In this document: positions 1 to 9,472 of the stretch, one piece after another
Layout of the letters: every line of letters begins with the position of its first letter
Numbering within the stretch: position 1 is the stretch's first letter
Assembly (NCBI GenBank): GCA_021083345.1
Contig: JAJGRE010000001.1
Location: 1,116,001 to 1,180,000, forward strand
Reading direction: 5' to 3'
DNA: 64,000 nt
Origin: Calditrichales bacterium MX18-03
GTDB taxonomy: Bacteria > Bacillota > Clostridia > Lutisporales > Lutisporaceae
Made by a program: the position numbers and the translations under genes
Notes under the pieces: generated by a model
Told to the model about the DNA's origin: nothing
Databases searched by the model: none
What the model saw: only the letters and a program-made list of their open reading frames with translations

Positions 1-732
1 CAGGGATCTGAACCGTTTATCCAGATGGATCCGGATGAATGCCCTCAGGATTTTATCTACTTCATTGAAAATAGTATTGTCAATTTTTTTAGTATTTACT
101 CTAGATATTTCTGTGTTTAATAAAAATTTAAAGGCTTCTACGGTACCCTGACTGATTTTGAAAGCATTCGGATTGAAAAGGGAAGACGTTTCACTGCAGT
201 CCCTGCAGATGACACCGCCAAGCTCGGCATCAAACTTCGGATAGAAATCCTTGTCGCCCCGGCAGCTTACGCAGCGTGACAGGTTGGGTCTGAAGCCGCT
301 GATTTCCATCAGCTTCAGCTGATAAGCCAAATGCAGCAGCCCTGTAGGTATTTCCCCCGTTGAAAGGTAGTAGAGGGTTTTGGCCAACAGCATAAATAGC
401 CGCTCACTGGGAATACCCTCTTCAGATACAGCATCTGCCAGTTCTACGAAGTAAGTCGCATAGGAGAGCCTCAGCAAATCCTTTCTCAGATTATAAAAGG
501 TCTCCCTTACCGTTGCTTGTGTTATATGATAAAAATTTGTGCCCCTATAGAGCACAAATTCACTGAAGACAAAAACCTCACTGGCAGATAGCAGGCTGCT
601 TTTGGGCTTCCTGCTGCCTTTAGCAATGGCCTTTATTTTTCCGTTGTTCCTTGTCAGGATGGTCAGAATCTTGTCGGCTTCACCCAGGTTGCTGTATTTC
701 AGGATGATGCCCTGTGTTTTGGCAATTGCCAT
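1..732 (-). CDS. recO: DNA repair protein RecO (3' end outside window)
   Basis: RecO loads RecA onto SSB-coated DNA in the RecFOR recombination pathway. The reading frame starts at an ATG at 732-730 and stays open for 244 codons to the window edge, so only the last few residues of a roughly 250-residue family member are missing. The N-terminal part (about 1-80) fits the RecO OB fold. A four-cysteine zinc site follows, C154-x2-C157 and C176-x2-C179, as in Gram-positive RecO. The start lies 4 bp after the era stop codon, so the two genes are probably co-transcribed, as is usual in Bacillota. Confidence 0.93.
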   Translation of the reverse strand, partial: MAIAKTQGIILKYSNLGEADKILTILTRNNGKIKAIAKGSRKPKSSLLSASEVFVFSEFVLYRGTNFYHITQATVRETFYNLRKDLLRLSYATYFVELADAVSEEGIPSERLFMLLAKTLYYLSTGEIPTGLLHLAYQLKLMEISGFRPNLSRCVSCRGDKDFYPKFDAELGGVICRDCSETSSLFNPNAFKISQGTVEAFKFLLNTEISRVNTKKIDNTIFNEVDKILRAFIRIHLDKRFRSL

Positions 733-736
733 GGTC

Positions 737-1636
737 TCACTCCCAATAGCCCAGGTTTTTAAGGGCGGCTTTGCTGTCCCGCCAATTGTTCCTGACTTTC
801 ACCCACAGCTGCAGGTTGATCTGGCAATCCAGGATGGTCTGTATATCCGCTCTGGATTTGCTTCCTATCTCTTTCAGCATTTTTCCCTGTTTCCCGATGA
901 TAATGCCTTTGTGGGATTCCTTCTCGCAGTATATGGTGGCTTCAATGTCCATGATGTCCTTGCTGTCCCGGTCCTTCATGGAGAGTATCTCCACGGCCGT
1001 GCCGTGAGGCACCTCTTCCGATGTCAGCTCCAGTATCTTCTCCCGGATGATCTCCGAAACAATGAACTTTTCCGGCACATCGGTATACATATCCGCTGGA
1101 AAGTACTGCGGTCCGGCCGGCAGAAACTTAACGATCTCTCCGATCAATTCATCAATGTTGTTTCCGGTATGGGCGGATATGGGGATGATACTGTCGAAAT
1201 AGCTTTCGTGGATGCTTAAGGAGGCAACGGTCTGCTCCAATTTGCTTTTGTTGATCTTGTCGATCTTGTTCAAGACCAGGATCACCGGTGACTGAATCTG
1301 CTTTGCCACCTCTATGATGTATAGATCTCCGGTACCGATTTCGGTGGAGCAGTCAAATACGACTACAACCACGTCAACACCCTTCAATGACTCGGTAGCC
1401 GATTTTACCATGTATTCGCCCAGCATGTGCTTGGGCTTATGAATGCCCGGTGTATCAATAAACACAATCTGAAATTCGTCCCTTGTATAGATGCAGCGAA
1501 TGGAATTACGCGTCGTCTGAGGCTTGCTGGAAATAATGGATACCCGCTCGCCGATCAGCTGATTGATGAGCGTTGACTTGCCTACATTCGGTCTGCCTAT
1601 GATTGATACAAAGCCTGATTTGAATTTTTTATCCAT
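737..1636 (-). CDS. era: GTPase Era, 16S rRNA-binding ribosome maturation factor
   Basis: Era is an essential GTPase that binds the 3' end of 16S rRNA and helps 30S subunit maturation. The 299-residue protein has the normal family length. The P-loop GRPNVGKS is at residues 14-21, the switch II DTPG at 61-64 and the G4 motif NKID at 123-126. The C-terminal third is the KH RNA-binding domain, with a GKQGKMLKEIG stretch matching the KH GxxG loop. It sits between cdd and recO, the canonical cdd-era-recO order. Confidence 0.97.
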   Translation of the reverse strand: MDKKFKSGFVSIIGRPNVGKSTLINQLIGERVSIISSKPQTTRNSIRCIYTRDEFQIVFIDTPGIHKPKHMLGEYMVKSATESLKGVDVVVVVFDCSTEIGTGDLYIIEVAKQIQSPVILVLNKIDKINKSKLEQTVASLSIHESYFDSIIPISAHTGNNIDELIGEIVKFLPAGPQYFPADMYTDVPEKFIVSEIIREKILELTSEEVPHGTAVEILSMKDRDSKDIMDIEATIYCEKESHKGIIIGKQGKMLKEIGSKSRADIQTILDCQINLQLWVKVRNNWRDSKAALKNLGYWE

Positions 1637-1750
1637 ATTGTCACCTCATCTGTTACCAAATACCTGCGTTTATTAACATTAATATTATCATGTGCAATGT
1701 GTCATCCTAGCATTGCGCAGGAGCCTTCTGTGGAAGAATGACAATGGTAT

Positions 1751-2131
1751 CTAATAAGTCGTGAATGCTTCAGGCAGCAGCTCTTTCAAAGTATGCACCC
1801 TCGTTCCTTCACCGTCTTCCAGAACAACCTGTATATCCAGCCCAAATTCTGCCATGAACTGTCTGCAGATTCCGCACGGATATGTTTGAAAACCGCCACT
1901 GCTTACTACGGCAATTGCTTCGAATTCCTTTTCACCTTCGGATATCGCCTTAGTATAGGCTACCCGCTCTGCGCATATGGTTGCACCGTACGAGGCGTTT
2001 TCGATATTGCAGCCGGTATAAATATTCCCTGATTTTGTCAGCAGCGCGGCACCTACTTTGAAATTTGAGTATTTGACATAGGCATTCGCCATCGCTTCCT
2101 TTGCCTTTTTTACTAGTATGTCATGATTCAT
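1751..2131 (-). CDS. cdd: Cytidine deaminase
   Basis: Cytidine deaminase converts cytidine and deoxycytidine to uridine and deoxyuridine in pyrimidine salvage. The 126-residue protein is the usual size of the tetrameric class. The zinc site is complete: C53-A-E55, with Glu55 as the catalytic proton shuttle, and P85-C86-x2-C89. The ATG at 2131 was chosen because translation upstream of it reads into the preceding lipoprotein gene and has no family similarity. It starts 5 bp after the stop of the DUF3048 gene and is probably in the same operon. Confidence 0.95.
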   Translation of the reverse strand: MNHDILVKKAKEAMANAYVKYSNFKVGAALLTKSGNIYTGCNIENASYGATICAERVAYTKAISEGEKEFEAIAVVSSGGFQTYPCGICRQFMAEFGLDIQVVLEDGEGTRVHTLKELLPEAFTTY

Positions 2132-2136
2132 GCTTT

Positions 2137-3195
2137 TCACTCTCCTATATCGACCCGGACCTCGCCAGGCACCACTTGGATCCATGTGGTTCCTTTGTTT
2201 AGCGTGATTTCGCTGCCTTTAAGATCCTTGTAGACGGTTTTTTCTTTCCTGCCGGACTTCTGCCATTCGATTTCGATCAGCTTGCCCCCGGTCAGCAGGT
2301 AGCCCCGGTCTTTTCCTATATTTTTCACTTCAAGGCGCCCCACTTTGTCCAGCACCTTCACGCTTGTTTTTTCTACAATGATATTGGCTGCGGTAACAGC
2401 CTTTCCGGACTCCTTATCCAGGTGCTTTTCTCCGTTTATGGTTCTATAGTATGTCTTTTCATTTGCATCATATACATAGCCCACTTTATAGCCTTTGCTG
2501 TAACTGAAAGCAATACTGCCCACTTTTTTTCCGTCCGGCTCTAGAAGCGCTTCACTGAATTTGAAGTACGCCGGAGCAGATTTGGTCTCCATCTTCTTGT
2601 CCGTCATGACTTCCCGCATCAGCCGTGTGCTGGTATACAGGTTATGCGGCATTTTTCGGTCCTTTGTCCGCCAGAAGCAGGGAGAGCCCTTTAAGTCGTT
2701 CAGGGTATCCACCTTCATGGCATTGAGGTCCTCCAGTGCCTGTGGGCTGCCGCCGCAGTGGACATAGACGGCATTATACTCCAGCGCCTTATCGATGAAA
2801 TAAGGGCGAGCACTGCGCACCGGTCCTATCTTATCGGATATATTATGATGGTAAATGGCCATATACCGGGTAATATTGCCTTCTACAGGAAACTCGTAGA
2901 CGATTTCCGCATCCAGCAGCCCTGACTGCGGCCGTGCATTATATTCATTATCCAGCATCACTGCGATGGGCCGCAGCTTGGCATCGGCTTCATCTTCAAT
3001 TTCTTGACCGTCCAGCGGACACTGAACTCCACTTTTGGCCTCGGGGGTCGGCTCAGCAGTAGGCTGCGGTATTTCCTGTACAGGTACCTGCGGCACTTCT
3101 GTATTTGCCGGAACGGCTTTACTTCCGCAGCCGGCTGAGAGAGCGGCAATTAATAATACGATCATGAGTGCGATGAGCCTTTTCTTGTTTTTCAT
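2137..3195 (-). CDS. DUF3048-type lipoprotein
   Basis: This is a secreted, membrane-anchored protein of the DUF3048 (YerB-like) family, whose biochemical role is not established. A basic N-terminus and hydrophobic stretch are followed by the lipobox L-S-A-G-C23, so Cys23 should be lipidated. A proline/glutamate-rich linker follows (about 30-65), then the conserved domain with the typical RPIAVMLDN and ARPQSGL segments and the VDTLNDLKGSPCFWR stretch. The start at 3195 has an AGAAGG ribosome site 7 nt upstream. It sits between dgkA and cdd in an otherwise strictly conserved cluster, so it looks like a clostridial addition. Confidence 0.85.
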   Translation of the reverse strand: MKNKKRLIALMIVLLIAALSAGCGSKAVPANTEVPQVPVQEIPQPTAEPTPEAKSGVQCPLDGQEIEDEADAKLRPIAVMLDNEYNARPQSGLLDAEIVYEFPVEGNITRYMAIYHHNISDKIGPVRSARPYFIDKALEYNAVYVHCGGSPQALEDLNAMKVDTLNDLKGSPCFWRTKDRKMPHNLYTSTRLMREVMTDKKMETKSAPAYFKFSEALLEPDGKKVGSIAFSYSKGYKVGYVYDANEKTYYRTINGEKHLDKESGKAVTAANIIVEKTSVKVLDKVGRLEVKNIGKDRGYLLTGGKLIEIEWQKSGRKEKTVYKDLKGSEITLNKGTTWIQVVPGEVRVDIGE

Positions 3196-3302
3196 ACACA
3201 ACCTTCTTTCCTTCATTTAGTGGTTCGTTACGTTGTGCCTGGAGCCTGTACGCCAGCCAGATGATTGTATTACGTCTGTTACTTGTCCAATTTTTTTCGA
3301 TT

Positions 3303-4010
3303 CTATCTGTTCAAAAAGCTGAAAATGACATAAGTCAATACAGTTCCCAATAATGCTCCCAGCAATACCTCCAGCAAACTGTGGATTTTTGTCTCCACTC
3401 GGCTTTGTAAAACGAGAACGCCCAAAATCAGTGCCATAAAGCTTACATACGCGCTGCCGCCGTACAGCCATATGACAGTTACCAGTGAAAAGGCAACAGC
3501 AGCGTGTCCGCTGGGCATGCCGCCTTGAAGGATGTTCTTTGAGTGGAATAAAAACTTGATGATGACCACTGCAGCCAAAACCGCCCCCAGATTGACAAAT
3601 GTCATATGGGAAAGCGATTGCCTGACCTGATCGATCACTCTTACTTCGGCAGCAGGCACCCGGCTGAAAAACACAAGATAGGCGATTGCGGCTGAACTCA
3701 TAGCAGAAACCAGAACGGCACCGGCAGCAACATCCTTGGCAATCTTGGCAATTGGATGAAACTCCATCGTGGCAATGTCCACGGTTTTCTCAATAGCCGT
3801 ATTGATCAGCTCGCATATGATGACCATGGCAATGGCCAGGATCAGCAGGATCAGCTCCACCCTTGTGATCCTGGCAAAAAGGCTGTACCCCAGTACCGCT
3901 GCTGCTGCAACCATATGGATGCGCATATTGCGCTGCGTCTTCAATGCATAAATGATTCCTTCCACTGCAAAGCTAAAGCTGTCCAGCAGTCTTCTTGCAC
4001 CCAAAGGCAA
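3303..4010 (-). CDS. dgkA: Fused undecaprenol/diacylglycerol kinase and PAP2-type phosphatase
   Basis: The N-terminal half (1-115) is a small membrane kinase of the DgkA/undecaprenol kinase family, with its signature ELINTAIEKTVD at 67-78 and AKDVAAGAV at 91-99. The C-terminal half is a PAP2/PgpB-like phosphatase, with MPSGHAA at 165-171 and SRVETKIHSLLEVLLG at 203-218 supplying the two histidines. In Bacillus DgkA is a separate protein, so this is a fusion that could both make and remove polyprenyl or lipid phosphates. The start is a TTG: the one at 4010 abuts a GAGGGG sequence, and a second TTG at 4004 has better spacing and may be the true start. It follows ybeY by 8 bp. Confidence 0.88.
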   Translation of the reverse strand: MPLGARRLLDSFSFAVEGIIYALKTQRNMRIHMVAAAAVLGYSLFARITRVELILLILAIAMVIICELINTAIEKTVDIATMEFHPIAKIAKDVAAGAVLVSAMSSAAIAYLVFFSRVPAAEVRVIDQVRQSLSHMTFVNLGAVLAAVVIIKFLFHSKNILQGGMPSGHAAVAFSLVTVIWLYGGSAYVSFMALILGVLVLQSRVETKIHSLLEVLLGALLGTVLTYVIFSFLNR

Positions 4011-4018
4011 CCCCTCGC

Positions 4019-4522
4019 TTACCGGTTTATCTCCATCCTGGATAAATATTCTTCCTGCTTCTCAAACATACCCTTCTCGGATTTTTCATCCTCATGGTCA
4101 TAGCCTAAAAGGTGAAGCATCCCGTGGGTCAGCAGAAAAGCCAGTTCCCGCTCAAAGCTATGGCCGTACTCCTCTGCCTGCTCCTTGGCTTTCTCCAGTG
4201 AAATAACGATATCTCCAAGGGCCAGCTCCTCATCGATGTATTCGGCATCCGGGTCTTCCTGCATTTCTTCGCTTAGAAGCTCCTCCTCCTCAAAATCCAT
4301 CATCGGAAAGGATAATACGTCAGTCGGTGCGTCAATCCCCCTGTACTCTTCGTTCAGGCTCCGGATCTCCTCATTGCCGACAAAAGAAATACTGACTTCA
4401 TACTCTTCTTCGCTGCCTTCATAGGCCAGCACCTTTTCCACCACCTGAACGGTGAAAGCTTCCAGGGCTTCATCCACAGCGATGAATTCCTGCCTGTTAT
4501 CAATCAATACCGACAATCCCAT
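4019..4522 (-). CDS. ybeY: Endoribonuclease YbeY
   Basis: YbeY is a zinc-dependent endoribonuclease needed for 16S rRNA 3'-end processing and 70S quality control. The 167-residue protein carries the family motif H133-x3-H137-x5-H143 (HGMLHLLGYDH), the three zinc ligands. An acidic insertion at about 77-101 lengthens the protein slightly compared with short family members. It lies between pgpH and dgkA in the standard phoH-pgpH-ybeY-dgkA order. Confidence 0.96.
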   Translation of the reverse strand: MGLSVLIDNRQEFIAVDEALEAFTVQVVEKVLAYEGSEEEYEVSISFVGNEEIRSLNEEYRGIDAPTDVLSFPMMDFEEEELLSEEMQEDPDAEYIDEELALGDIVISLEKAKEQAEEYGHSFERELAFLLTHGMLHLLGYDHEDEKSEKGMFEKQEEYLSRMEINR

Positions 4523-4626
4523 TACCTCCTTATAATTTATTCACATCCGTACAAAATTCTTCTGTCACTTGCCTAGCTCCTATTGCCAATGGTTTTATCA
4601 TTTAGTATCTGCCGTATTGCGGAAAT

Positions 4627-6708
4627 CTAAACCTGTGCCGCATTTATCATTGTACTATCCATATCGGGATATTCGATGCGGTCATGAAATATTCCTGCCA
4701 ATACCTTTATAAAAGCTTCGGCGATCTTGTCCAGATCCTTCAGTGTCAGCTCACACTGATCCAATTGTCCGTCCAAGAGCTTATCCCGGATGATTTTGCG
4801 GACACCCTGGTCCACCTGGCTCCGGCTGGGCTCCGGCAACGACCGGACATAGGCTTCCACCGAGTCCGCCAGCATGACGATGGCCGCTTCTCTTGACTGC
4901 GGCTTAGGAAAGGCATAACGGAACTTGCTTTCCTCGATGCCTTCACCGGCTTCCGAGTTCAGGGCTTTATGGTAAAAATATGCTACCAGCGTATTCCCAT
5001 GGTGCTCTTCAATAATTCGGCATACCGAGGAAGGTAGCTTGCTTTTCTTGGCATATTCTACACCGTCCTTTACATGGGAGGTGATGATCAGCGTGCTCAG
5101 GTTGGGTGTGATTTTATCATGGGGGTTATCCTGGGTGATCTGGTTTTCCTTGAAAAAGTACGGGCGCTTGAGCTTGCCAATATCATGGTAATAGGCGCCT
5201 ACCCTGCATAAGAGCGCATTGGCGCCTGCATCCTCGCCTGCCGCCTCGGCCAGGTTACCCACCAGTATGGAATGGTAATAAGTTCCCGGCGCCTCTATCA
5301 AAAGCCGCCGCAGTAGCGGCTGGTTTGGGTTGGAGAGCTCCAGCAGCTTGATGGGCGTGATGATATCAAAGGTGGTTTCGAAAAATGGCAGCGCGCCGAC
5401 AGTCAAAATGGCTGAAAGGATACCGCCTCCCACACTGTAAAGCATATCAAAAACAAGAGGCTGCATTTGGACCTGCGTCACGAAGCCCAGACTGAAAACA
5501 ATCAGGCCGCTGGCCAGACTGATGAAAAGGCCTGTCAGCACGATACTGCTTCGATGGTGGGTGCGGGATACCAGAACGGCACCCAGAATACCGCATACCA
5601 GCATGATGGTCATGATCCCCATGTCAAATCCGTTTATAATCGAAATAAAAATCGTATTGACGATATTGGCTACTACCGCAATCCTGGGGTTTACCAGCAG
5701 GGAAATCAGCATGGTGCCTGCCGGGAGCAGAATGAGATGAGTGGAAATGCTGCGCACGCCAACAGAAACAGCCAGGGTTGCAGTAAAAATCAAGCCCGTC
5801 AGAAACAGCGCGGCATTGTTGCCCCAAAGGGCTTTGTCAAAGCGGATCAGGTAGACAGCCAATACCGAAAAGCATACAAGGATCATGATGGTGTAACCGG
5901 CAAGCAGTCTTATGTCTAATCCGCCAATGGCTTTCTCATACAACAAGCCATAAGCCCTGAGAAGCTCGATCTGCTGCGCCGTCACCTCATGACCTTTGTT
6001 AATGATCTTGGTATCCTTCTTGATGATGACCTCGCTGACGCTTTCACGGGCCAGCTTCTTTTTTTCCAATGTGGTCTGCTGGTCGTAATACATATTGGGC
6101 CGCAGGAGCATCACTGCAATATCCGCACCGGCCTCATTCAGCTTTGTCTTCTTGGGCAGGTTCACGAAAAATTCCCGTATGGCATCCCGCTTGTCGTTCA
6201 GCTGGTCTTCGGTTATCCGCTCGCTTAATATCTGGTTGATGATATAATCCGTATTTTCCCGTAAAGCCTTCAGTTCGCTGTCCGGAGCAATCAGCAGTGC
6301 GCTGTACAGGTTGCTGTTCAAGCTGATGTTGGACTCCTGCTCCAGTGACTGCAGCTTTTGCACTTTAGCCAGCTCCTGATTGCTTCTGATCCCTTCCACC
6401 AGGCTATAGAAGCTGTCTATTCTTTTTTTTATATCGATCTGCACATTCAGATCAAGCTTGTACACCGGCTGCACAGCCTCTTCCGCTTGCTTCCTGTACA
6501 ACTCGGTTGCTGCCGTATCCGCAATATCGTAAGGAGCGTATATATCGTCTCCGGCCACATCCCCAACCTTCATGTCATATCGGAGCGGTGCAGCATTCAA
6601 CAGGAAAAAAGACAGGATCACAGCAAACAAGCCCAATGCCAGAATGGACTTGATGACGGCATTGCTCCTGAAAAGCCTTTTGAAATTGGAAATGGAGAGC
6701 TGTATCAT
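4627..6708 (-). CDS. pgpH: 7TM-HD family cyclic-di-AMP phosphodiesterase PgpH
   Basis: PgpH/YqfF proteins hydrolyse cyclic di-AMP, a second messenger controlling potassium and osmotic balance. The 693-residue protein has an N-terminal membrane helix (about 20-40), an extracytoplasmic 7TMR-HDED domain to about 270, seven membrane segments (about 270-450) and a C-terminal cytoplasmic HD domain. The HD signature is visible in YYHDIGKLKRP, with upstream YYHSILVGNLAEAAG. It is the expected length and lies directly downstream of phoH. Confidence 0.94.
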   Translation of the reverse strand: MIQLSISNFKRLFRSNAVIKSILALGLFAVILSFFLLNAAPLRYDMKVGDVAGDDIYAPYDIADTAATELYRKQAEEAVQPVYKLDLNVQIDIKKRIDSFYSLVEGIRSNQELAKVQKLQSLEQESNISLNSNLYSALLIAPDSELKALRENTDYIINQILSERITEDQLNDKRDAIREFFVNLPKKTKLNEAGADIAVMLLRPNMYYDQQTTLEKKKLARESVSEVIIKKDTKIINKGHEVTAQQIELLRAYGLLYEKAIGGLDIRLLAGYTIMILVCFSVLAVYLIRFDKALWGNNAALFLTGLIFTATLAVSVGVRSISTHLILLPAGTMLISLLVNPRIAVVANIVNTIFISIINGFDMGIMTIMLVCGILGAVLVSRTHHRSSIVLTGLFISLASGLIVFSLGFVTQVQMQPLVFDMLYSVGGGILSAILTVGALPFFETTFDIITPIKLLELSNPNQPLLRRLLIEAPGTYYHSILVGNLAEAAGEDAGANALLCRVGAYYHDIGKLKRPYFFKENQITQDNPHDKITPNLSTLIITSHVKDGVEYAKKSKLPSSVCRIIEEHHGNTLVAYFYHKALNSEAGEGIEESKFRYAFPKPQSREAAIVMLADSVEAYVRSLPEPSRSQVDQGVRKIIRDKLLDGQLDQCELTLKDLDKIAEAFIKVLAGIFHDRIEYPDMDSTMINAAQV

Positions 6709-6750
6709 TTCATAACCTCCATTCAGATGGTGCGTGCATCAGCCCAAGTC

Positions 6751-7749
6751 TTATTCGGCAGTCTGACCTGCTTCATCCTCCCTCTGCTTTTCAAAACGGT
6801 CATAGGCTTTGATGATTTCCCTCACCAGCTTATGCCTCACGACGTCTCTTTCATTAAAATAAATGAACTCAATGCCTTTGATCTGCTCAAGAATATCCAT
6901 CACCTGCTTGAGACCGGAATATTTGCCTCTGGGCAGGTCAATTTGGGTAATATCGCCTGTAATAATTGCCTTGGAGCCGAACCCCAGCCTTGTCAGAAAC
7001 ATTTTCATCTGTTCGGGAGAGGTGTTCTGGGCTTCATCCAATATGATATAACAATCGTCCAGCGTCCTGCCGCGCATGTAGGCAAGGGGGGCTACTTCTA
7101 TGACCCCTCTTTCAACGTGTTTCTGGTAGGTTTCTGCGCCCATGATATCGTATAGCGCGTCATACAGCGGCCTCAAATAAGGATCAACCTTGGTCTGCAG
7201 GTCACCGGGCAGAAAACCCAGCTTTTCACCGGCTTCCACTGCCGGCCTTGTCAGGATGATCCGGCTTACCTCCCTGTTTTTGAACGCCCTCACTGCCATC
7301 GCCATTGCAAGGTATGTCTTTCCCGTACCTGCCGGTCCGATTCCGAAGACAATCTCATTTTTCAGGATGGCGTCCACATATTTTCTTTGTCCCACCGTCT
7401 TGCAGCGGATGATCTTGCCCCGGGCTGTCGTGATCACCGCATCGTTTAATGCCTCCGTCTTTTTTTCTTCCCCATCACGGACAAGTTCTATGGCATAATG
7501 CACGGTATGTGCGGAAATGACTTCGCCCTCTCCCTGGGCTTTTAAAAGGGTGTCTATGGTCTTTCTGACCAGCAGCACCATCGCTTCCTCGCCTACGATC
7601 CGCACTTCTCCTTCTCTGACGATGATGTCGGCACCAAAGGCTTCTTCTATGATTTTCAGGTTCTGATCAAAATTGCCGAAAAGGCTCATGATCTTATCCA
7701 TCTCAAGTATCTCAATACTAGATTCTATTATGTTTCCGGACAATTCCAT
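6751..7749 (-). CDS. phoH: PhoH-like ATPase
   Basis: PhoH is a cytoplasmic P-loop ATPase, often linked with ybeY and proposed to act in RNA metabolism. The 332-residue protein has an N-terminal KH-like region (about 1-90) and the ATPase core, with Walker A GPAGTGKT at 138-145 and Walker B in YIILDEAQN. The C-terminus is acidic. It stands between yqfD and pgpH, as in other Bacillota, and should be co-transcribed with the sporulation genes yqfC and yqfD. Confidence 0.94.
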   Translation of the reverse strand: MELSGNIIESSIEILEMDKIMSLFGNFDQNLKIIEEAFGADIIVREGEVRIVGEEAMVLLVRKTIDTLLKAQGEGEVISAHTVHYAIELVRDGEEKKTEALNDAVITTARGKIIRCKTVGQRKYVDAILKNEIVFGIGPAGTGKTYLAMAMAVRAFKNREVSRIILTRPAVEAGEKLGFLPGDLQTKVDPYLRPLYDALYDIMGAETYQKHVERGVIEVAPLAYMRGRTLDDCYIILDEAQNTSPEQMKMFLTRLGFGSKAIITGDITQIDLPRGKYSGLKQVMDILEQIKGIEFIYFNERDVVRHKLVREIIKAYDRFEKQREDEAGQTAE

Positions 7750-7860
7750 GCCTCCTAAACCGTTATTTTACTTTTGTTGTGTAATAGCATTATATTAAAG
7801 GTCTACGACATCTTCAAGTTATTTTTGTTGACTTTGCCTTTTGTCAGACCGCCATCAAAG

Positions 7861-9084
7861 TCAGGGCGCCGGTTTCGCCGGGCTTGGCTCCGGGAGGGGC
7901 TCTTCCTGCTCGATCTTCCGTTTTGCAGCGATATCCTCCAGGATTTCAACGGCTATTTTAGCTTTTACTGTTTTCTGGTCTACGTAATAATCAATTTTTT
8001 TGTTGAGTACCACGGCATCCTCGGGTATTTGCAGCTTGATCCTGGCGCCAAGCCTTTCCGCGCATCTTGCTTTGGCTTCCTCCACCGTTATCTGCTTGAT
8101 CTCAGGCTCAAGCTCCATGTATTTGTATTCAATGAGTTTTACGGGAAAAATGTAGTCTCCAAAGCTCAGCAGATTTCGTTCACGGATGTACTCATTGAAC
8201 TCCTTGAATTTTGCTGTTCTTTTTCGCGAGAACTCCCGGTCCAGTATTTTCAGCTTGTACTGTCGGTCGGTTCTTCCGGTTTGTTTATATTCAACCTGCT
8301 GGAGGAGGATCTCTTCCGCATCCTCATGCCAGGTCCTGGCGTTGACCTGCGCCATGGCGTGGACATACCGGACATCAAGGCCCTGTCTTACGATTCGCCC
8401 TGTCACCAGTACCTGCCCTTTCCTAACCGTTTCGCCATCCTTTACCAGACTGTCTCCGTTCAACGCCAGCAGCTTCTGGATCACCCCATCCTTGGCAGCA
8501 ACGATGTCACATGCGTCATTCCTGCTGACAATGGGCGGCTCCTCTCTCTTTTCGACGACCTCCACCACCGCTTTTGTTCCTTTGATCTGGATACCAATCC
8601 AGGATAGCTCCGGCATATGGATGAGGATACGGTTCTCAATGACCCGCTTGTTGATTTTCCCTTTATAGACGCCTTCCCTTAAGCCTTCTGCATAAAGCTG
8701 CCTGATAATCTTCTCCTTTTCTACCTGTTTTACGCCTACGATTTCAATCATCCATATAAATGATGACATGACATAAATCAGAACTGCCAGCAAAAGCAGC
8801 GCCGAGTAAAATAGCTTTCTCCGCTTGACGCTTTTGATAAAGAAGGGTAGTCCCCTCTTCTCCAGCACATTGACCGTGCTGTCTGTCCGCTTGACGATTT
8901 CTCTTAAGCGGGAAAAATTTTCAAGGCCGATTTTGGCCTTGACGGTTGTATAATCAAGTTTTTGGATATCCCATATGTATATATTATTGACAACTGCCAG
9001 ATTGATAAACCTTTCAATCTTCAGTCCTTTAACAATAATAATAGCATATCCTCTCAGATAATTCCATATTCGCACCACAAACAT
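7861..9084 (-). CDS. yqfD: Sporulation protein YqfD
   Basis: YqfD is a sporulation membrane protein required for efficient sporulation in clostridia and bacilli. The protein has about 407 residues, one clear membrane helix near 95-115 (a run of L, A, V, I, Y and M residues after KRRKLFYS) and a large domain beyond it. The ATG at 9084 was preferred because a GGGAGG ribosome site lies 7 nt upstream. An alternative start five codons earlier overlaps that site. The C-terminus ends in a proline/glutamate-rich tail. Its partner yqfC is immediately upstream. Confidence 0.92.
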   Translation of the reverse strand: MFVVRIWNYLRGYAIIIVKGLKIERFINLAVVNNIYIWDIQKLDYTTVKAKIGLENFSRLREIVKRTDSTVNVLEKRGLPFFIKSVKRRKLFYSALLLLAVLIYVMSSFIWMIEIVGVKQVEKEKIIRQLYAEGLREGVYKGKINKRVIENRILIHMPELSWIGIQIKGTKAVVEVVEKREEPPIVSRNDACDIVAAKDGVIQKLLALNGDSLVKDGETVRKGQVLVTGRIVRQGLDVRYVHAMAQVNARTWHEDAEEILLQQVEYKQTGRTDRQYKLKILDREFSRKRTAKFKEFNEYIRERNLLSFGDYIFPVKLIEYKYMELEPEIKQITVEEAKARCAERLGARIKLQIPEDAVVLNKKIDYYVDQKTVKAKIAVEILEDIAAKRKIEQEEPLPEPSPAKPAP

Positions 9085-9131
9085 CCCGCAGCCTCCCAAA
9101 TCCTGTATTTAGAGTATAACGGCGAATCAGC

Positions 9132-9404
9132 TCAAAAACTGATTCCGCTTATTTCCCCCATGATGGTAATCTCCTCCTGCAGTATCGCTTTGATAGCAAG
9201 GTGTTTGCCGTCCAGTATGAGAATTCCGCTGCCGATATTGATCCGGATCTGGTTCTCGCCGTATTCGATAATACCTTTATGATTCTCGATGGTAACCTGA
9301 TTGGTTCCGATAATGGTGACCTTTGCTACATCCATGATGATGTCCTGAGGAAGTTCAAAAGCGTTGGAGATCTTTTCCCTGAGCTTACGGTTTCTTTTAT
9401 TCAT
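9132..9404 (-). CDS. yqfC: Sporulation protein YqfC (YabP/YqfC family)
   Basis: This is a 90-residue protein of the YabP/YqfC family, whose members are made in the mother cell and needed for spore cortex or coat formation. The sequence shows the family's repeated beta-strand pattern (VTIIGTNQVTIENHKGIIEYG, cut here to its ends, and LAIKAILQEEITIMGEISGI). The start MNKRNRKLREK was chosen because family members begin with a short basic helix. Translation further upstream is unrelated. It lies 47 bp upstream of yqfD. Confidence 0.92.
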   Translation of the reverse strand: MNKRNRKLREKISNAFELPQDIIMDVAKVTIIGTNQVTIENHKGIIEYGENQIRINIGSGILILDGKHLAIKAILQEEITIMGEISGISF

Positions 9405-9472
9405 AGCATCCACCTCTATATAAATGTATGCCTCTTTGCGGTATTGAAGAACAAATAAAAAAGGAGGGCCCC

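Noticed and set aside
602-1219. Plus-strand gene over era and recO
   Set aside because: It lies antisense to two well-supported conserved genes and its product has no family features. The same holds for long antisense frames over pgpH, holA, rsmE and dnaK.
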